Notes: generated by a model not told the origin, from the sequence alone. Positions 10,421 to 22,018 are shown, numbered from the stretch's first letter. The stretch: DNA of 64,000 bases from Lactuca virosa (GCA_928212115.1 CAKMRJ010005634.1:121094839-121158838), one strand, 5' to 3'. Translations and numbers: made by a program.

Positions 10421-12434
10421 TTTTGTATAATTTAGACAAAATTACAAAAATGGTCCCTATGGTTTGCCAAAAGTCACAAAGTCAGTCCCTGCTATTTTTT
10501 TGATGTAAATGGTCCTTGTGGTTTGCAAAACTTGCACATATGGCCCTTTTTACTAGCTCCGTTAGTATGCAACCGTTAAGGACTAAATTTGTAAGGGCAT
10601 TTTCGTCTTTTCAAGTATAAAGGGACTGAATTCGTGAAATTTGGTAAATCACAGGGACCAGTTTTGAAGTTTTTTTTGAAAAAGCGAATTAATTGGTTGA
10701 AGGAAGGAGGGAGGGCTCAAACTCGCAACCTCCACCTCGTTACATTACAAACTAGTTGTGAGACCCATATATTACATGAGGTAATTTAAAAAAAAGTTAA
10801 ATATAAATGTCAAAATATTTAAGCACTTTGAATTTATAAGAAAATAAGAAAAATAATGAATTATTATAATTTAAATGTTTTTTATCTTTTAAATTTAAAC
10901 AAATAATTTAAATAAAGAAAAGAAACTAATAAGCTTTAATTTTGAGAATTTTGAAATTAAAATACAAATTTATTAATGGAATTAATATCCATTTATTGCT
11001 ATTATTACATTAAAATATTATGTAGAATTTAATAAAATAGAAAAACTCATAAAATGACATGTGGAAAAAATAAATTCAAAATAATCATAAAATGACATTT
11101 GGAAAATTGAATGAGAATGTGACAAGTGACAAAAAAAAACCGTCATTTATTAGAGAGGAAGCCTTAACCAATTGAGCTGAATGCTCACTTGGTTATACCT
11201 TCCTAAAACTTATTTATATAATAACGAAAACGTTAATACATTAACAATAAAAAAAATTACAAAAAGCATTTTTTTTACATAAATTTTTTTTAAATAAAAC
11301 AAAATGTATTTTAGTCGTATTATAAAAAAATAGTTTTTTACAAACAATTTGTATATATTTTTATGTATTTATTTTTCATAAAATATAATTTTTTATGTCT
11401 TTAAAGAATATGTTTTCGTATAAAAAATATGTGTTCGTAAAATATATATTTTTTTATATCTTTGAAATAATAATAATTAGCACTACTCATGACATTAAAA
11501 AATGTATAAATTCTTTTGGATCGCTAGTTCTAAAACCGTTTTTTCGGTTATATGTATTAAAAACAACTTAACAACGATTTTGTTATGTATCTAAACAATT
11601 TATACGTTTTTTTATGTCAAGAGTAGTATTAGTTATCGTTATTTCAAAAAGATATATCACTATTTCTTTTCATCTTCATTTTAACCATACGATTTAGAAC
11701 TTACGATTAAGATGGAATACGTATTTTAAATAAGATATATAACCGAATAGGTTTTTTATGTTTTTTTAAATATATGTAACCGGAAAATGGTTTTCAGAAA
11801 ACCGACTGGACCAAACCAAAAACATATTCGGCCGATTTTGCCTTGCAATACAACGTAATAACATATTATACGAAAACGTATTTTTTAAAGACAAAAAAAT
11901 TTACGTAAAATAAATACATAAAAATACATACAAATTGTTTGTAAAAACTATTTTTTTACAATACGACTAAAATACATTTTGTTTTATTTAAATAAGAATT
12001 ATGAAAAAATGTTTTTTGTAATTTATTTATTTTTTATGTATTAACGTTTTCGTTATTATATAAATTAGTTTTAGGAAGGTATAATCGAGTGAGCATTCAG
12101 CTCAATTGGTTAAGGCTTTTGTAATATAAGGGGGTGGAGGTCACGAGTTCGAGTCTCCCCCTTCCTTTAACCAATTAATTCACTTTTTCAAACAAACTTC
12201 AAAATGGTCGTTGTGGTTTATCAAATTTCACGAATTCAGTCCTTTTATACTTGAAAAGACAAAAATGCCCTTACAAATTCAGTCTCTAACGGCTGCATAC
12301 TAACACAGTTGGCCATTTGTGCAAGTTTTGAAAACCACAAGGACCATTTATATCAAAAATATTAACAGAGACTGACTTTGTGACTTTTGGCAAACCACAA
12401 GGACCATTTTTGTAATTTTATCTATAATTTATAC
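10421..12434. mobile_element. 2-kb long-inverted-repeat transposon (Mutator-like)
   Basis: The left arm, starting near ACAAAATTACAAAAATGGTCC, is mirrored by the right arm ending GGACCATTTTTGTAATTTT. Homology continues inward for about 550 bases in total: the AAGTCACAAAGTCAGTC block, the GCATTTTCGTCTTTTCAAGT block, a tRNA-like block, and AT-rich sequence to about 11430 and 11870. The left arm carries about 400 extra bases (10755-11158), an insertion there or a deletion on the right. The spacer is AT-rich with no transposase. GTAGTAATAC (10411-10420) and TAGTTAGTAC (12435-12444) may be a decayed target duplication. A non-autonomous Mutator-like element is the best fit. Confidence 0.7.
12097..12166 (+). 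other. tRNA-like A/B-box block inside the inverted-repeat arm
   Basis: CAGCTCAATTGGTTAAGGC fits a pol III A box and GGTCACGAGTTCGAGTC fits a B box, about 40 bases apart. The mirror copy in the left arm (10710-10750 and 11160-11190) is split by the 400-base insertion. It may be a SINE or tRNA fragment captured before the arms were duplicated. It is too degenerate to be a tRNA gene. Confidence 0.5.
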
Positions 12435-13289
12435 TAGTTAGTACAGGTATTCTCCCCCAAAATAAGTAAATACAAAAGAGGGGTCGTAACACTCACATTA
12501 ACGTGCGCTTATCAAGTTGTTTTTAAGTATTGGATGCGAGGACCGGGCCATGTTGTCGTGAATTCGAACTTCCAGCATAATTTAGTTTTCTAAGGAAATA
12601 TTAACATAAATTAATATAGGGAGGTTTGTTTGGTAACTTAACCCAAGCATAGGGTTTATTTACTAATTTAGATAAATTAAATGGACTGAGGTTGTTAATA
12701 ATTTCCAAATAAGGACTAAAATGGTTTATTTTGCAAATAAATCTCAAGATGGGATTTAATGTAAATAAATGAAATACTAGTTTAAGGTTTATGACTTGTT
12801 TTAAAATGTTTTGTAGGAGAGGGGTGAGGTTTGCACATTTTAAAATGAAGTTTAGGGACCTAGGACTAGTTTTCTAAAGATTTCTGAAATGGGGCGTTAA
12901 ACATATTTATTTGGAATGCAAGTTTGGTTAATAGGAGGTTTGAAACCTCCTGTTCTCATCGACTTCATCCACCAAAACAAAAAAAACGCAAATGATCATG
13001 TGGTTTTCTATGATCGACGAAGGGAATAAGAACACAAAAGATCAAGGTGGTGGTGGAGTCGACTTATAGCAGAAAATGGGTGACGGTCGATGGTGGTGGC
13101 AACCGACGGCATTGGCGGCGTCGAGCTAGCAGGGGGGGTCTGAGGGTAGCTTCCTTCGGCTCCTTCTTTTGTTTTTTGAGCTGCTTTCGGCTAGAGGGAG
13201 GCTAGGGAGGTGTTGATGCTTGAGGGAGGAGTTATAATGGAGGTTTAGGGTGGTGGAATTGGTGGTATACGGTGGTGTTTGTGTGTTTG

Positions 13290-13345
13290 TAACCGAGAGA
13301 GAGATAGAGAGAGTATAAACAGAGAGAGAGAGAGAGAAAGATTTG
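13290..13345 (-). repeat. (GA/CT)n tract in the LTR leader
   Basis: A GAGAGA-rich block reads CTCTCT on the sense (minus) strand, just downstream of the TATA box. Pyrimidine patches at transcription starts are typical of plant promoters. The other gypsy family has the same arrangement at 51858-51899 and 58297-58327. Confidence 0.7.
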
Positions 13346-13393
13346 AGAGAGGAGAAGGTTGAGGTTTTGTGAGTTAAGAGGTTTCTATGGGTC

Positions 13394-13404
13394 TCCATTT
13401 ATAG
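13394..13404 (-). promoter_or_regulatory. TATA box of LTR 9260-14275
   Basis: The sense strand reads CTATAAATGG, about 870 bases into the LTR and upstream of the CT-rich leader. The position fits the U3/R boundary. Confidence 0.6.
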
Positions 13405-14334
13405 TAGAATGGTGCCCATGTATGCACCATACTTCAATCAAGTGTTAAACACTCAACTAGTCATTTCTAGTCCTTTGTGGTGGAGTGTTGGGAAAAGGGT
13501 GAAGAGGGTAGAGTAGTTATGTGGGCAAGAGGAACGGGGCAAGAAAAATAGTTGATTTCTCTACTAGCAAAGGCCATGTGGGCCCTACATGAGGTTACAC
13601 TCTCATTAAATGCCCAAAACACACATAATCGGGTGCATCAGGATCCTGATGTCGAGAATTTTTTCGAACGTGTCGATAGATAGAGTTTAATTCAAGGATT
13701 TCAAAAACTCGAACGGATTAATTTTTTGAGTTACAGAACTCCGGGGAAATCGATTTTTCGATTTTCGCAAATATTTTTGCTAAAAATATTTTGTGTATGA
13801 AATTGAATATTAGGCTATAGCCTGAGTCCAAAAAATGCTCTCGAAATTTCCATCGAATATGTGTAAGTACCTCAACGGATCAATTCGGTTTTACGCGATT
13901 ATAGAAAACAATGTTTTACTGTCTGTTTTCTTAAAATTGTCGTATCTCTTGCAAATGAACTCCGTTTTGGACGTTCTTTATATTTTTGGAAACTGGGGAA
14001 CATGTACTATTAGGTTTTAACGTTTGTTTCGCTCAAAACTGCTTAATATGAAATTTTCAGTTTTCAGACGCATTACCAGTGTTGCAGTTTGAGCTGTTTA
14101 ATTCGTTTGACAGTTTCCACATTCGGAAGTAAGGTAGGGTTTCATATCTTATAATATTTGAAATGAACTCATTTATTTTACATTAGATGCACTAAAAATG
14201 AATAAATGAAATTACAAAAAGATTTACTGTAATTTAGTCTTTCGTAGTCTATGACCTAAAATTTCGGATGTCACACTACCTCCCCGTTAAGGGAATTTCG
14301 TCCCGAAATTATGAAGTTCTAGGCTACTTTGTGG

Positions 14335-16804
14335 TATTATTAATTCATTCCACTGGTGGAGGGAGCATCGTTGAACAATTTCGGATATTTTTGTTTCATT
14401 TAATCTTCGCGTTCCCAAGTAAACTCCGGTCCTCTACGAGATTTCCATCAGACTTTTACTATAGGTATGCGACTTTGCTTGATACTTTTGATCTCCCGAT
14501 CCATGATCTCTACTGGTTCCTCCATGAAGTGAAGCTTAGTGTTGACCTAGATCTCATCGAGTGGAATGACGAGGTTCTCATCAGCTAGACACTTTTAGAG
14601 ATTACAAACGTGGAAGGTATTGTGAACTTTGCTTAGTTCTTGAGGTAAATTGAGCTTGTAAGTTACCGGACCAAACCTTGCTAGGATTTCGAAAGTTCCG
14701 ATGTAACGGGGGTTTAGCTTTCCTCTTTTTCCAAATCTGATGACACCCTTCCATGGAGCAACCTTTAGTAGGACACAGTCTCCTACTCTGAATTCCAATG
14801 GTTTGCGTCTGTTGTCAGCATAACTCTTTTGTCGACTACGTGCAGCTTTTAATCGTTCCTTTATGTGAACAATCTTTTCCGTTGTTTCTTGAATGATTTA
14901 TGGACCATTAATTAGTGTATCCCTAACATGTTTTCTGGCTAGTTGGGTATCTCCAATTTCTGCCCAACATAGCAGATAATGACATTTGTGTCCGTACAGG
15001 GCCTCGAATGAAGCGACCTTTATGCTAGTGTGGTAGCCGTTGTTATATGAGAACTCAACTAGTGGCAAGTGAGTATCCCATGCATTATCGAAGTCTATTA
15101 CACAAGTGCGGAGTATATCTTCCAGAGTTTGTATTATTATTTCGTTTTGGCCATCCATTTGAGGGTGGTATGTTGTACTCATACTACCGAGTTTGGTTCC
15201 TAGGGACCTTTGTAGTGATTGAAAAAATCTGGTAGTGAATCTACTATCTCAGTCCAATATGATAGATATTGGCACGCCGTTTATTCTGACTATCTCTCTG
15301 AGATAGGTCCTAGTGAGTTTTCCATCTTGTCAGTTTATTTGATGGCTAAGAAGTGGGCGGACTTGGTCAAATGGTCAACCACTACCCAGATGGTGTCATA
15401 ATCACTTGATGTTTTTGGCAGCTTTATTATACAATCCATTGTTATCTGTTCCCACTTCCATTATGGAATCGACGGTTGTTGTAGTAGACCAGACGGCTTT
15501 TGGTATTCTGCCTTTCCTTGGCGCGGGTCAAACATTTACCGACATAGGTGGCAATTTCTACCTTAATATTGGGCCACCAATAAAGATTTTTTGAGATCGA
15601 GGTACATCTTGTTTGATCTAGGATGTACTGAGTATCTTGATTTATGAGCTTCTTTTAAAACTAAACTCCCGACTTCACCAAACTTTGGGGTCCAAATTCG
15701 GTTCATGAAATATTGTGTTCCGTCTTCCTTGAGGCCGAACAGTTTGTTTATACCTCGAAGGTTTTCTTCTACGATATTCTTAGGTTTGAGTGCTTCTTGC
15801 TGAGTATCACGAATTTGGGTGGTGAGGTTCGAGTGGATGGTTAGGGCTAGAGCCTTTACACAGAGAGGCTTTGCTCGCTCTTTCCTGCTTAACGCATCTG
15901 CCACGACGTTTGCTTTACCAGGATGATAACGAACTGCACATTCGTAATCGTTTAGCAATTCGACCCATCTTCGTTGTCTCATATTGAGTTCTTTCTGATC
16001 AAATATGTGTTGAAGGATTTTGTGGTCTGTGAATACAACACACTTTGTTCCGTACAGGTAGCGCCTCCAAATCTTAAGGGAAAACACTACAACTCCCAAC
16101 TCTAGGTCATGGGTAGTGTAGTTTCTCTCATTTGGCTTTAGTTGTCAGGATGCATATGCAATAACCTTATTTCTTTGCATTAGTATGCATCCTAAACCTT
16201 GGTGTGAGGCATCGTAGTATACCACAAAATCTAATGTTCCCTCAGGAAGAGACAAAATCGGTGCACTGCACAACCGTTGCTTCAATTTCCAAAAGTCAGA
16301 CTCTTGACTGTCTCCCCAATCAAACTTTTTTTCTTTCTAGGTTAGTACGGTGAGAGGCTTGGCTATTTTGGAAAAGTTCTCGATGAATCTTCGATAGTAG
16401 CCTGCAAGCCCTAAGAATTGGCGTACTTCGGTTGGTGTTGTCGGTGCTTTCCAATTCTTAACTGCTTCAATCTTCGCGGGATCGACATGAATCCCTTTAC
16501 TGCTGACCATATGGCCGAGGAAATATACTTTGTTGATCCAGAACTCACATTTCGAAAACTTTGCATAAAGTTTTTCTTTTCTTAACAGTTCCAGAATTAA
16601 ACGCAAGTGTTGGCCATGTTCTTCCTTGGTTCGTGAATATATCAATATGTCGTCGATGAAGAAGATCAAGAATTTATCCAAGTAGGGTTTACACACCCGA
16701 TTCATAAGGGCCATGAATACGGATGGTACGTTGGTCAGTCCAAATGGCATAACTAAAAACTCGTAGTGACCATATCCAGTTCGGAATGCCGTCTTTGGAA
16801 ACAT
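14335..16804 (-). pseudogene. gypsy RT-RNase H-integrase remnant
   Basis: From 16804 downward the minus strand encodes RT from KTAFRTGYGHYEFLVMPFGL through the active-site region (FFIDDILIYS) to GLAGYYRRFI (to 16337). RNase H follows (to about 15850: DHKILQHIFDQKELN, ANVVADALSRKE). Then come the integrase zinc-binding region, a catalytic core with broken DSRF and intact QMDGQNE..IQTLEDILR, and the C-terminal barrel (EFRVGDCVLLKVAPWKGV, 14798-14595). The tail is LPQELSKVHNTFHVCNL with RGPEFTWERED. Several in-frame stops occur, plus one frame change between about 15563 and 15182. Nothing 5' of the RT palm is present. Confidence 0.9.
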
Positions 16805-17355
16805 AACACGTTACGATAAATTTCCAGGTTACCACAAACAATAACAAGTTTCGATGGTTAACTATAAACAACATATGAATGATGATTTTTTTGTCAATAG
16901 GCCAAAATACATGTATTTTTTTTTTAATTCTTATCTTAACTTATACATATTTTGATATTATTGAACATTTTTTTTAACTTATTGATTTTTCAAAAAGATA
17001 ATAAGTCAATGAGTTGTTCGTAAATAAAATCTTAAGCACCCTCTAAATTATAATATGTTTTTTCCTGAAATAACTATTACAATTTGTTTCATTTTTAGTA
17101 TACGATAATAAATAAATATAATTTTTTAAATATACTCTTGTTTAATAAAAAATATATAAAAACCTATTAAAATGTAAAAATATTTTGTTATGAAATATTT
17201 ATGTCACTTTTTCATGATGGAACAAAATCAAATTTTGGTATGATATATATACATCGACATACCAAGTATTTGGTTGAAAACAATGCATGTAATTCTGTAA
17301 CATCCGGATTTTCAGGCATGACAATTTGAGTATTTCTTTTTGAGTAAAAGGGAGG

Positions 17356-17456
17356 GACTCGACGAGTTGAGGCGTAGACTCGTCAAATAGGATCGCGTGT
17401 GATGACTGGATTAATGAGCGGACTCGACGAGTCGGAAAGGGTGGACTCGACGAGTC
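17356..17456 (+). promoter_or_regulatory. Upstream GACTCGACGAGTC dyad cluster
   Basis: Three copies of the 13-base dyad GACTCGACGAGTC or a near variant lie at 17356-17368, 17421-17433 and 17444-17456, ending 40 bases before the TATA box at 17497. Each copy has CpGs in an otherwise CpG-poor context. They could be enhancer or silencer protein sites, or methylation targets; function is inferred. Confidence 0.65.
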
Positions 17457-17496
17457 CGCGCTGTGGATTGAAACCCTAATTCTCGGGGTCTGTTCC

Positions 17497-17506
17497 CTAT
17501 TTAAAG
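17497..17506 (+). promoter_or_regulatory. TATA box of solo LTR A
   Basis: CTATTTAAAG lies 200 bases into the LTR, directly after the dyad cluster. It precedes a leader with ATTTGCGGCC and GAGAAACCCTAG words. Confidence 0.6.
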
Positions 17507-18091
17507 GCCTTTATGGCCTCCATTTGCGGCCACTTCACCCCTGAGAAACCCTAGAGAGCAGAGAGATCGTTTGTGGTGCAAGAGAAAGGCTAATTCATCA
17601 TTATTTGGTGTGCTTTAGCAAAGAGAAGGGTGGATTTCGAGCTAGGCAGTCTTGTGGGACTCAAATCTTCCATCATTTGGTGCAGAGCTGCTGTGGGAGG
17701 TAAGGATTCATGTCCATTTTCATTGAGTAATAGATTTCATGAATCTAGGGCTTTTTCTCTTCTTTTTGGTAAGAGATCTAGTGTATGTGATGTCCCCTTG
17801 TATCATTATCATCAGATCTGGACCTTGAGAGGTCCAGAGAGTCCCCATTCTCTAGCTTTATGTAGTCCTTTATGAGTTTGGGGCTTAGGTTATCATTTTA
17901 AGGGTTATTTTGGCATTTAGAGGTGATAGTGTGATGCATGGGCCTAAAGTTCGAACCTTTTCGTGATTATCATGCTTGGGAAGGTCAGATCTATAGATTG
18001 GAGAAGCAGATCTGACCTCAGAAGGTCATTTGAGTGTGAGCATGGAAGCAACTCGCCAAGAGAGGCTGGAAGGATCTAGAGGACCCGCATG

Positions 18092-18126
18092 GACTCGCCG
18101 AGTCGCCCATGTGCACTCGACGAGTC
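18092..18126 (+). promoter_or_regulatory. Downstream dyad pair in the transcribed LTR
   Basis: GACTCGCCGAGTC (18092-18104) and CACTCGACGAGTC (18114-18126) lie about 590 bases downstream of the TATA box, so they would be in the RNA. The same two-cluster layout recurs in the minus-strand copy at 25478-25644. Confidence 0.6.
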
Positions 18127-18375
18127 GGGTCAAAGTTTGACCGTTGACTTCCGTTGACCTTAGGGTTTTGGTCAAGTCTGATTCAAGGGAGTTCAGGGAG
18201 GGGTAGAATGGCCTTGTACCCAATCTTTAGAAATGGGGCTATGAGAGAATATTGATCGCAAATGTTATTTGTATGATAGGAGGAGGCTAAGTCGGGACGT
18301 TGATCTCGAGAGTTTATCCGACTTCATTGAGGTGAGTCTTCTCACTATACTGTACTTGGAAGGGTACCTATGTGT

Positions 18376-18540
18376 GACCGGAAGGTCTTGTATGCTATGA
18401 GGTTTATATACTGTATGTTGTTATGTGATATGTATGTGTTATGTATGTCATGATGTGGACCGGAAGGTCAGGATGATATGGGCCGGAAGGTCAGGGTGAT
18501 ATGGGCCGGAAGGTCATTACGGGTACGGTCGGAAGGTCTA
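18376..18540 (+). repeat. GACCGGAAGGTC minisatellite in LTR A
   Basis: The near-dyad GACCGGAAGGTC and variants (GGCCGGAAGGTC, GGTCGGAAGGTC) recur at 18376, 18458, 18481, 18504 and 18527, with GATATG-type spacers of about 23 bases in the densest part. The minus-strand copy has the matching array at 24985-25135. It lies just before the conserved GGGGAACTCACTAAG block. Confidence 0.75.
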
Positions 18541-19755
18541 CCAGAGTTATGGGATGGAAGTCCCCTGAGACACAGAGATCGGAAGGTCTTATAGCCTTGA
18601 GTGGCGTATGTGCGTATGCGGTATTTTGGGGAACTCACTAAGCAGTTATGCTTACAGTTGTTGTGTTATGTGTTTCAGGTACTAGCGAGGATCGCGGGAA
18701 GGCACCGGCATGGTCTGTACACACTGATGAAGATTTATGTACTTGAGATTCTAGGGTTGTTCATTGAGATATTATGTGATACAATGGGTTTTGTTATGAA
18801 TGAATTATGTTTTAAAAATGAAAAAAAAAATTGTTTGAAAATTTACGTTGTTACAAATTCACCCATATATCGACAGAGAAGATGCAAAAAAGTCTTCTCC
18901 GCATAACATATAATCTCTATTCTTGTGATTAATCAACAATAACTACTCTTAAGTTATATAGAATCTAGATTACAATATACCACGTCGATACCAATATGTC
19001 TATGATTTTAAAAATCCAAACAACAAACATCATACATCCTTCTTTCTCTTTCAGATTTTCATAATAGTTACCAATATAACAGTGGTTTACATTGGTTTCA
19101 AATTTTCTAAAAACCTATTTACCCAACGGGCAAGAAATTTTCATCTACAGATCATCCTCCTTTTAATCGTGTTTTTGATTCACCAACACACATAAAGATT
19201 TTTCAACCAACTACTTGGTATGTGAATGTATTTCGTATCAAATTTTGATTTTGGTTTCATCATCAAAAACCAACAATACATTTCATAACAATATATTTTA
19301 ACATTTTAATCGGCTTTTATATATTATTAAAGAGAAGTATAAAAAATTATATTTATTTATTATCACGTATTAGGTTTTGGAAAGTCAAAAAATTATAAAA
19401 ACTGTTTAGTAATATGAAAACATATATAAGTTAAGACATATTTAAAAAAAAAAGAACATATTGACTTATTAACTTTTAACAAGATAAAAGCTGATCCAAA
19501 CACTTTCTAAAAAACTCACTTTCTCACCACCATAAGTAAATAAATCATTTTGAGGTTCAAAATGAAATCTCAAACACCATCTTAATCTTAAAATAGATAA
19601 AACTATAGGTTAACAATTTTTATGCATTGAAAAAAAATATATCTATATTTTCGCATATTGACAAAAAAGACGCCCTTGATATGTTGTTTACAATTTAATC
19701 ATCGAAACCTACTATTGTTTGCGGTAACCTAAAAATTGAGCGCAATTCATAGTAA

Positions 19756-20233
19756 TAGTTGGTTTCAATGGTGTAATTGCAAAAACAATACTAATAAATA
19801 AAAATAAAAATTAGGGGTGACTTTTTTTATTAATAGAGTCATAATATAGGGATCTTTATGCATATTTCCCTTGATTTAATGGTTACATATACAAACTTTC
19901 AAATCTACAATCTTTGTGAATTACAATTATTCTGTGAATGTAAAACATATATAGATCCATTGAATTAAAAAAAAAAATAAGTGGTTAGGATTAGGTGATT
20001 AAGTGGGAAGACAAACATGAATATGTGAATGTAAAACACAGTTTGAATAACCGTAATTAAGGCATGACTTTGTAACTCAAATGCATCTCAGTTCGTATCT
20101 TCCTATTAGATAACAAGGTTTAATGCAAAGAAATTGAAACTTAATTTCTTTGATTTGTGTATAATAGGATCCTACAAGGAGATGGCTCATGATGTTCGTC
20201 AAGAGAAGCATCATCAACGGAGGATATATTGGA
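19756..20233. other. AT-rich gap with an exon-like end
   Basis: Mostly AT-rich non-coding DNA. From 20168, after a TATAATAG acceptor-like site, about 66 bases (GATCCTACAAGGAGATGG...) are open in two frames and less AT-rich than their surroundings. They are cut by the LTR at 20234. No match is recognised and the continuation is not visible after 60866. Confidence 0.4.
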
Positions 20234-20502
20234 TGTGAAACATCCCAAAAATCACAATAAATTTAACTTTTCAAAATCAACCCATTTCATCCATAAAGTG
20301 TTTACAAAACCATTGTTTCAAAATTATTAATCAAAATCAGAGTATCCTAATATCCAATGTCAAAAAAACAGTAACATGTGCATGACAACGCCTTCGCTTT
20401 CCCACAATCCCCTGAAGTACCTGAAACAATAAACTAAAACTGTAAGCCAAAACATAGTGAGTTCCCCAACTAAAAGATTGGAGTACCCCTAAGCCAACAG
20501 TA

Positions 20503-20690
20503 TGAGTCTGGCTTGCCTATTAGGCCCACAACTCATATCTGGCTTGCTCCTGAGCCCACATCATAAGTCTGGTTTGCCCTCCGGGCCCACAACTTATGTG
20601 TGGCTTTCTCCCGAGCCCACAACATAAGTCTGGCTTGCCCTCTGGGCCCACAACTTATGTTTGGCTTGCTCCCGGGTTTGTTGGCTACCG
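20503..20690 (-). repeat. LTR-C minisatellite (CCCACAA.ATAAGTCTGGCTTGC)
   Basis: About six alternating copies of a roughly 33-base unit built from GAGTCTGGCTTGCC, GGGCCCACAACTTATG and GAGCCCACAACATAAG, the last two being near inverses of each other. The equivalent array in the 5' LTR is at 50219-50400. A decayed copy in the internal region is at 22765-22895. Confidence 0.7.
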
Positions 20691-21861
20691 CACAACCTGT
20701 ACTACCTCAACCCAACCATAATATGTCGACATATATGCATAACATACAACATATATCCAACAACAGATAAGCATATAATCAGTCATAAGACATACATGTA
20801 GATCTACAGAGCACTACCGCATACTACATCCTATTTACTAGGGTACCGATCTAACAAATCACCATAACCTATCAACTTCCTCTATATCAGGATACACGAC
20901 ATTGTTGCCTTCGACCCACAAGTACAACGAGGAAAACTCACCTCTCAGTCCGAACAAATAGGTGAATAAATCTCTGCTCCGAACACCGGCTCTACCCGTC
21001 ACCTCTTATTCAAATCATGGCCCAAACTTAACTTAATATCAAAATACCCAAAATACCCTTTGGTCAAAATTGGTTAAATCCTGGTCAAAGTCCAAAAAAA
21101 GTCAAAAATCAAACTTGGTCAACATTACAGAGTATCCCCAGCTTACTCATCTTGTACGCTAAGCGTGCACAGCTTGACCAGAAAATAGGTTGGGTGACCT
21201 TGAACGCTACGTGTTCCTGGACTACGGCCAACGTTCATGAGGGCTTCATTCCTTTCTTATTAAGAGCTTTATCCTTAAGCTCTTTTGTCTATAATCCAGA
21301 CCCAACCCTAAAATAATGTCCTTAACCATAAAGTTTCCAACTTTATGGTCTTGCATGACCATTAAGTGCCCAAACATAAAAATCCTAACTACTTAACCCA
21401 TTAAGACCTTGTAACTCATAAATGGAAGGGAAATAATGATCAAGACCAAATTTTTATGATTCTAAACACCCAAAACATCTAAAAGGACAACTTAAATGGA
21501 TTGGAGTAGCTCATACTCAAAATACCAAACTAATGGGACCAAAAGAATACATTCTTCATGGCTAAACTAGATCTATCTATAACTTCATCAAGTTCAAATC
21601 TTTTTACCTCCAAATGATGCCAAATGGTGTTGCTATTCTAGATCCAAAGAGTCCCACTCCTCCAAGATGATCTTTTTTCCTTCCTCTCTCTTTCATAGTC
21701 ACCAAAACACACACAAAATGCTCAAGAAGGCTCTAAAAGTGGATTAGGGTTTGCTTGGGGAAGAAGGTGGATTGGAGACTGATGAAAGAAGGCAGGTTTG
21801 CGACTTAAGGAAGTTTAAATAAGGTCCAAACCCTAAATATTAGGATCTGGGATTCTAGAAC

Positions 21862-21897
21862 GAACGCCCAACGTTCCTGGGGGAATGCCCGACGTTC
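21862..21897 (-). promoter_or_regulatory. Upstream dyad pair of LTR C
   Basis: GAACGCCCAACGTTC and GAATGCCCGACGTTC are five-base-arm dyads with a five-base centre. They lie about 40 bases upstream (sense strand) of the TATA-like TTTAAATAAGG. The 5' LTR keeps the first at 60726-60740; the second has decayed there. Confidence 0.6.
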
Positions 21898-22003
21898 GCG
21901 AACTTTTCCCAATAATTACGAAAATGTAATTATGAACCACTTCGCAACCAATTCTCATAGTAAGGGTTAAAAGGTAAATACCTGAATATGTGGATGTTAC
22001 AAT

Positions 22004-22016
22004 TCTCCCCCACTTG
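22004..22016 (-). other. Polypurine tract
   Basis: The sense strand reads AAGTGGGGGAGA, then ATTG, just before the LTR start TGTAACATCC. This is the plus-strand primer site expected directly upstream of a 3' LTR. Confidence 0.75.
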
Positions 22017-22018
22017 AA

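Larger units (their letters stand above)
9260..14275 (-). repeat. 3' LTR, split by a DNA transposon
   Basis: On the minus strand the LTR starts TGTGACATCCGAAAT (14275) and ends in a CCTCGGTCGGGGGTGTGA-like terminus near 9260, where the final bases have mutated. Without the insertion at 10421-12434 it is about 3.0 kb. Internal landmarks match other gypsy LTRs here: a CTCACCAACTT..ACTTTC..TGTATTCTCAGGAAA block near 9570-9510, as in the plus LTR at 2886-2942. A perfect 16-bp palindrome, CATCAGGATCCTGATG, lies at 13636-13651 upstream of the TATA box. The ORF 13126-13398 is transcribed leader, not a supported gene. Confidence 0.8.
9260..16804 (-). mobile_element. 5'-truncated gypsy retrotransposon
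   Basis: Reading on the minus strand, RT, RNase H, integrase and C-terminal tail (16804 to 14335) are followed by a polypurine tract (CTTAACGGGGAGGTAG, 14276-14291) and the 3' LTR (14275 to 9260). Everything 5' of the RT catalytic region, including gag, protease and the 5' LTR, is missing. Sequence changes abruptly at 16804/16805 into an inverted-repeat element. The LTR cuts into the RPN1 pseudogene on its other side. Confidence 0.85.
17296..18855 (+). mobile_element. Solo gypsy LTR, dyad-rich family A
   Basis: The LTR starts TGTAACATCCGG and ends ACGTTGTTACA. It is flanked by the perfect target duplication AATTC (17291-17295 and 18856-18860), so an intact insertion was reduced to one LTR. 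It is 1560 bp. The order within is: dyads (17356, 17421, 17444), TATA box at 17497-17506, transcribed leader, dyads (18092, 18114), a GACCGGAAGGTC minisatellite (18376-18540), then a GGGGAACTCACTAAG block and a TTTCAGGTACTAG block. A second copy on the minus strand lies at 24706-26398. No coding sequence is supported. Confidence 0.93.
16805..19755. mobile_element. Long inverted-repeat element with a solo LTR in its centre
   Basis: About 480 AT-rich bases at 16805-17280 are mirrored at 19200-19755. The outer parts share GGTTACC..CAAACAATA..TTTCGATGG; the inner parts share CATACCAAGTA(G/T)TTGGTTGAAAA. By eye the arms are roughly 75-80% alike. No transposase is seen. The original spacer was short, because nearly all of the interval is the solo LTR 17296-18855. 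The element abuts the truncated gypsy RT at 16804. The right end is ambiguous because a small hairpin (19690-19783) overlaps it. Confidence 0.6.
20234..22001 (-). repeat. 3' LTR of the outer gypsy element (family C)
   Basis: The sense strand begins TGTAACATCCACATATTCAGG (22001, after a polypurine tract) and ends GATGTTTCACA (20234). It is 1768 bp and uninterrupted. It includes a dyad pair GAACGCCCAACGTTC / GAATGCCCGACGTTC (21862-21897) upstream of a TATA-like TTTAAATAAGG (about 21814-21824). A downstream dyad GAACGCTACGTGTTC lies at 21202-21216, and a CCCACAACATAAGTCTGGC minisatellite at 20503-20690. It matches the split 5' LTR at 49928-60866 throughout. Confidence 0.88.

Noticed and set aside
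12097..12166. tRNA gene in the right inverted-repeat arm
   Set aside because: Stems are mismatched and the block is part of a transposon arm mirrored at 10710-11190.
13126..13398. Ser/Thr-rich 90-codon ORF on the minus strand
   Set aside because: It covers the CT-rich leader of an LTR; composition only.
20503..20690. CRISPR-like array of short repeats and spacers
   Set aside because: Plant nuclear context, imperfect units with no unique equal-length spacers, and the array is part of an LTR family found twice.
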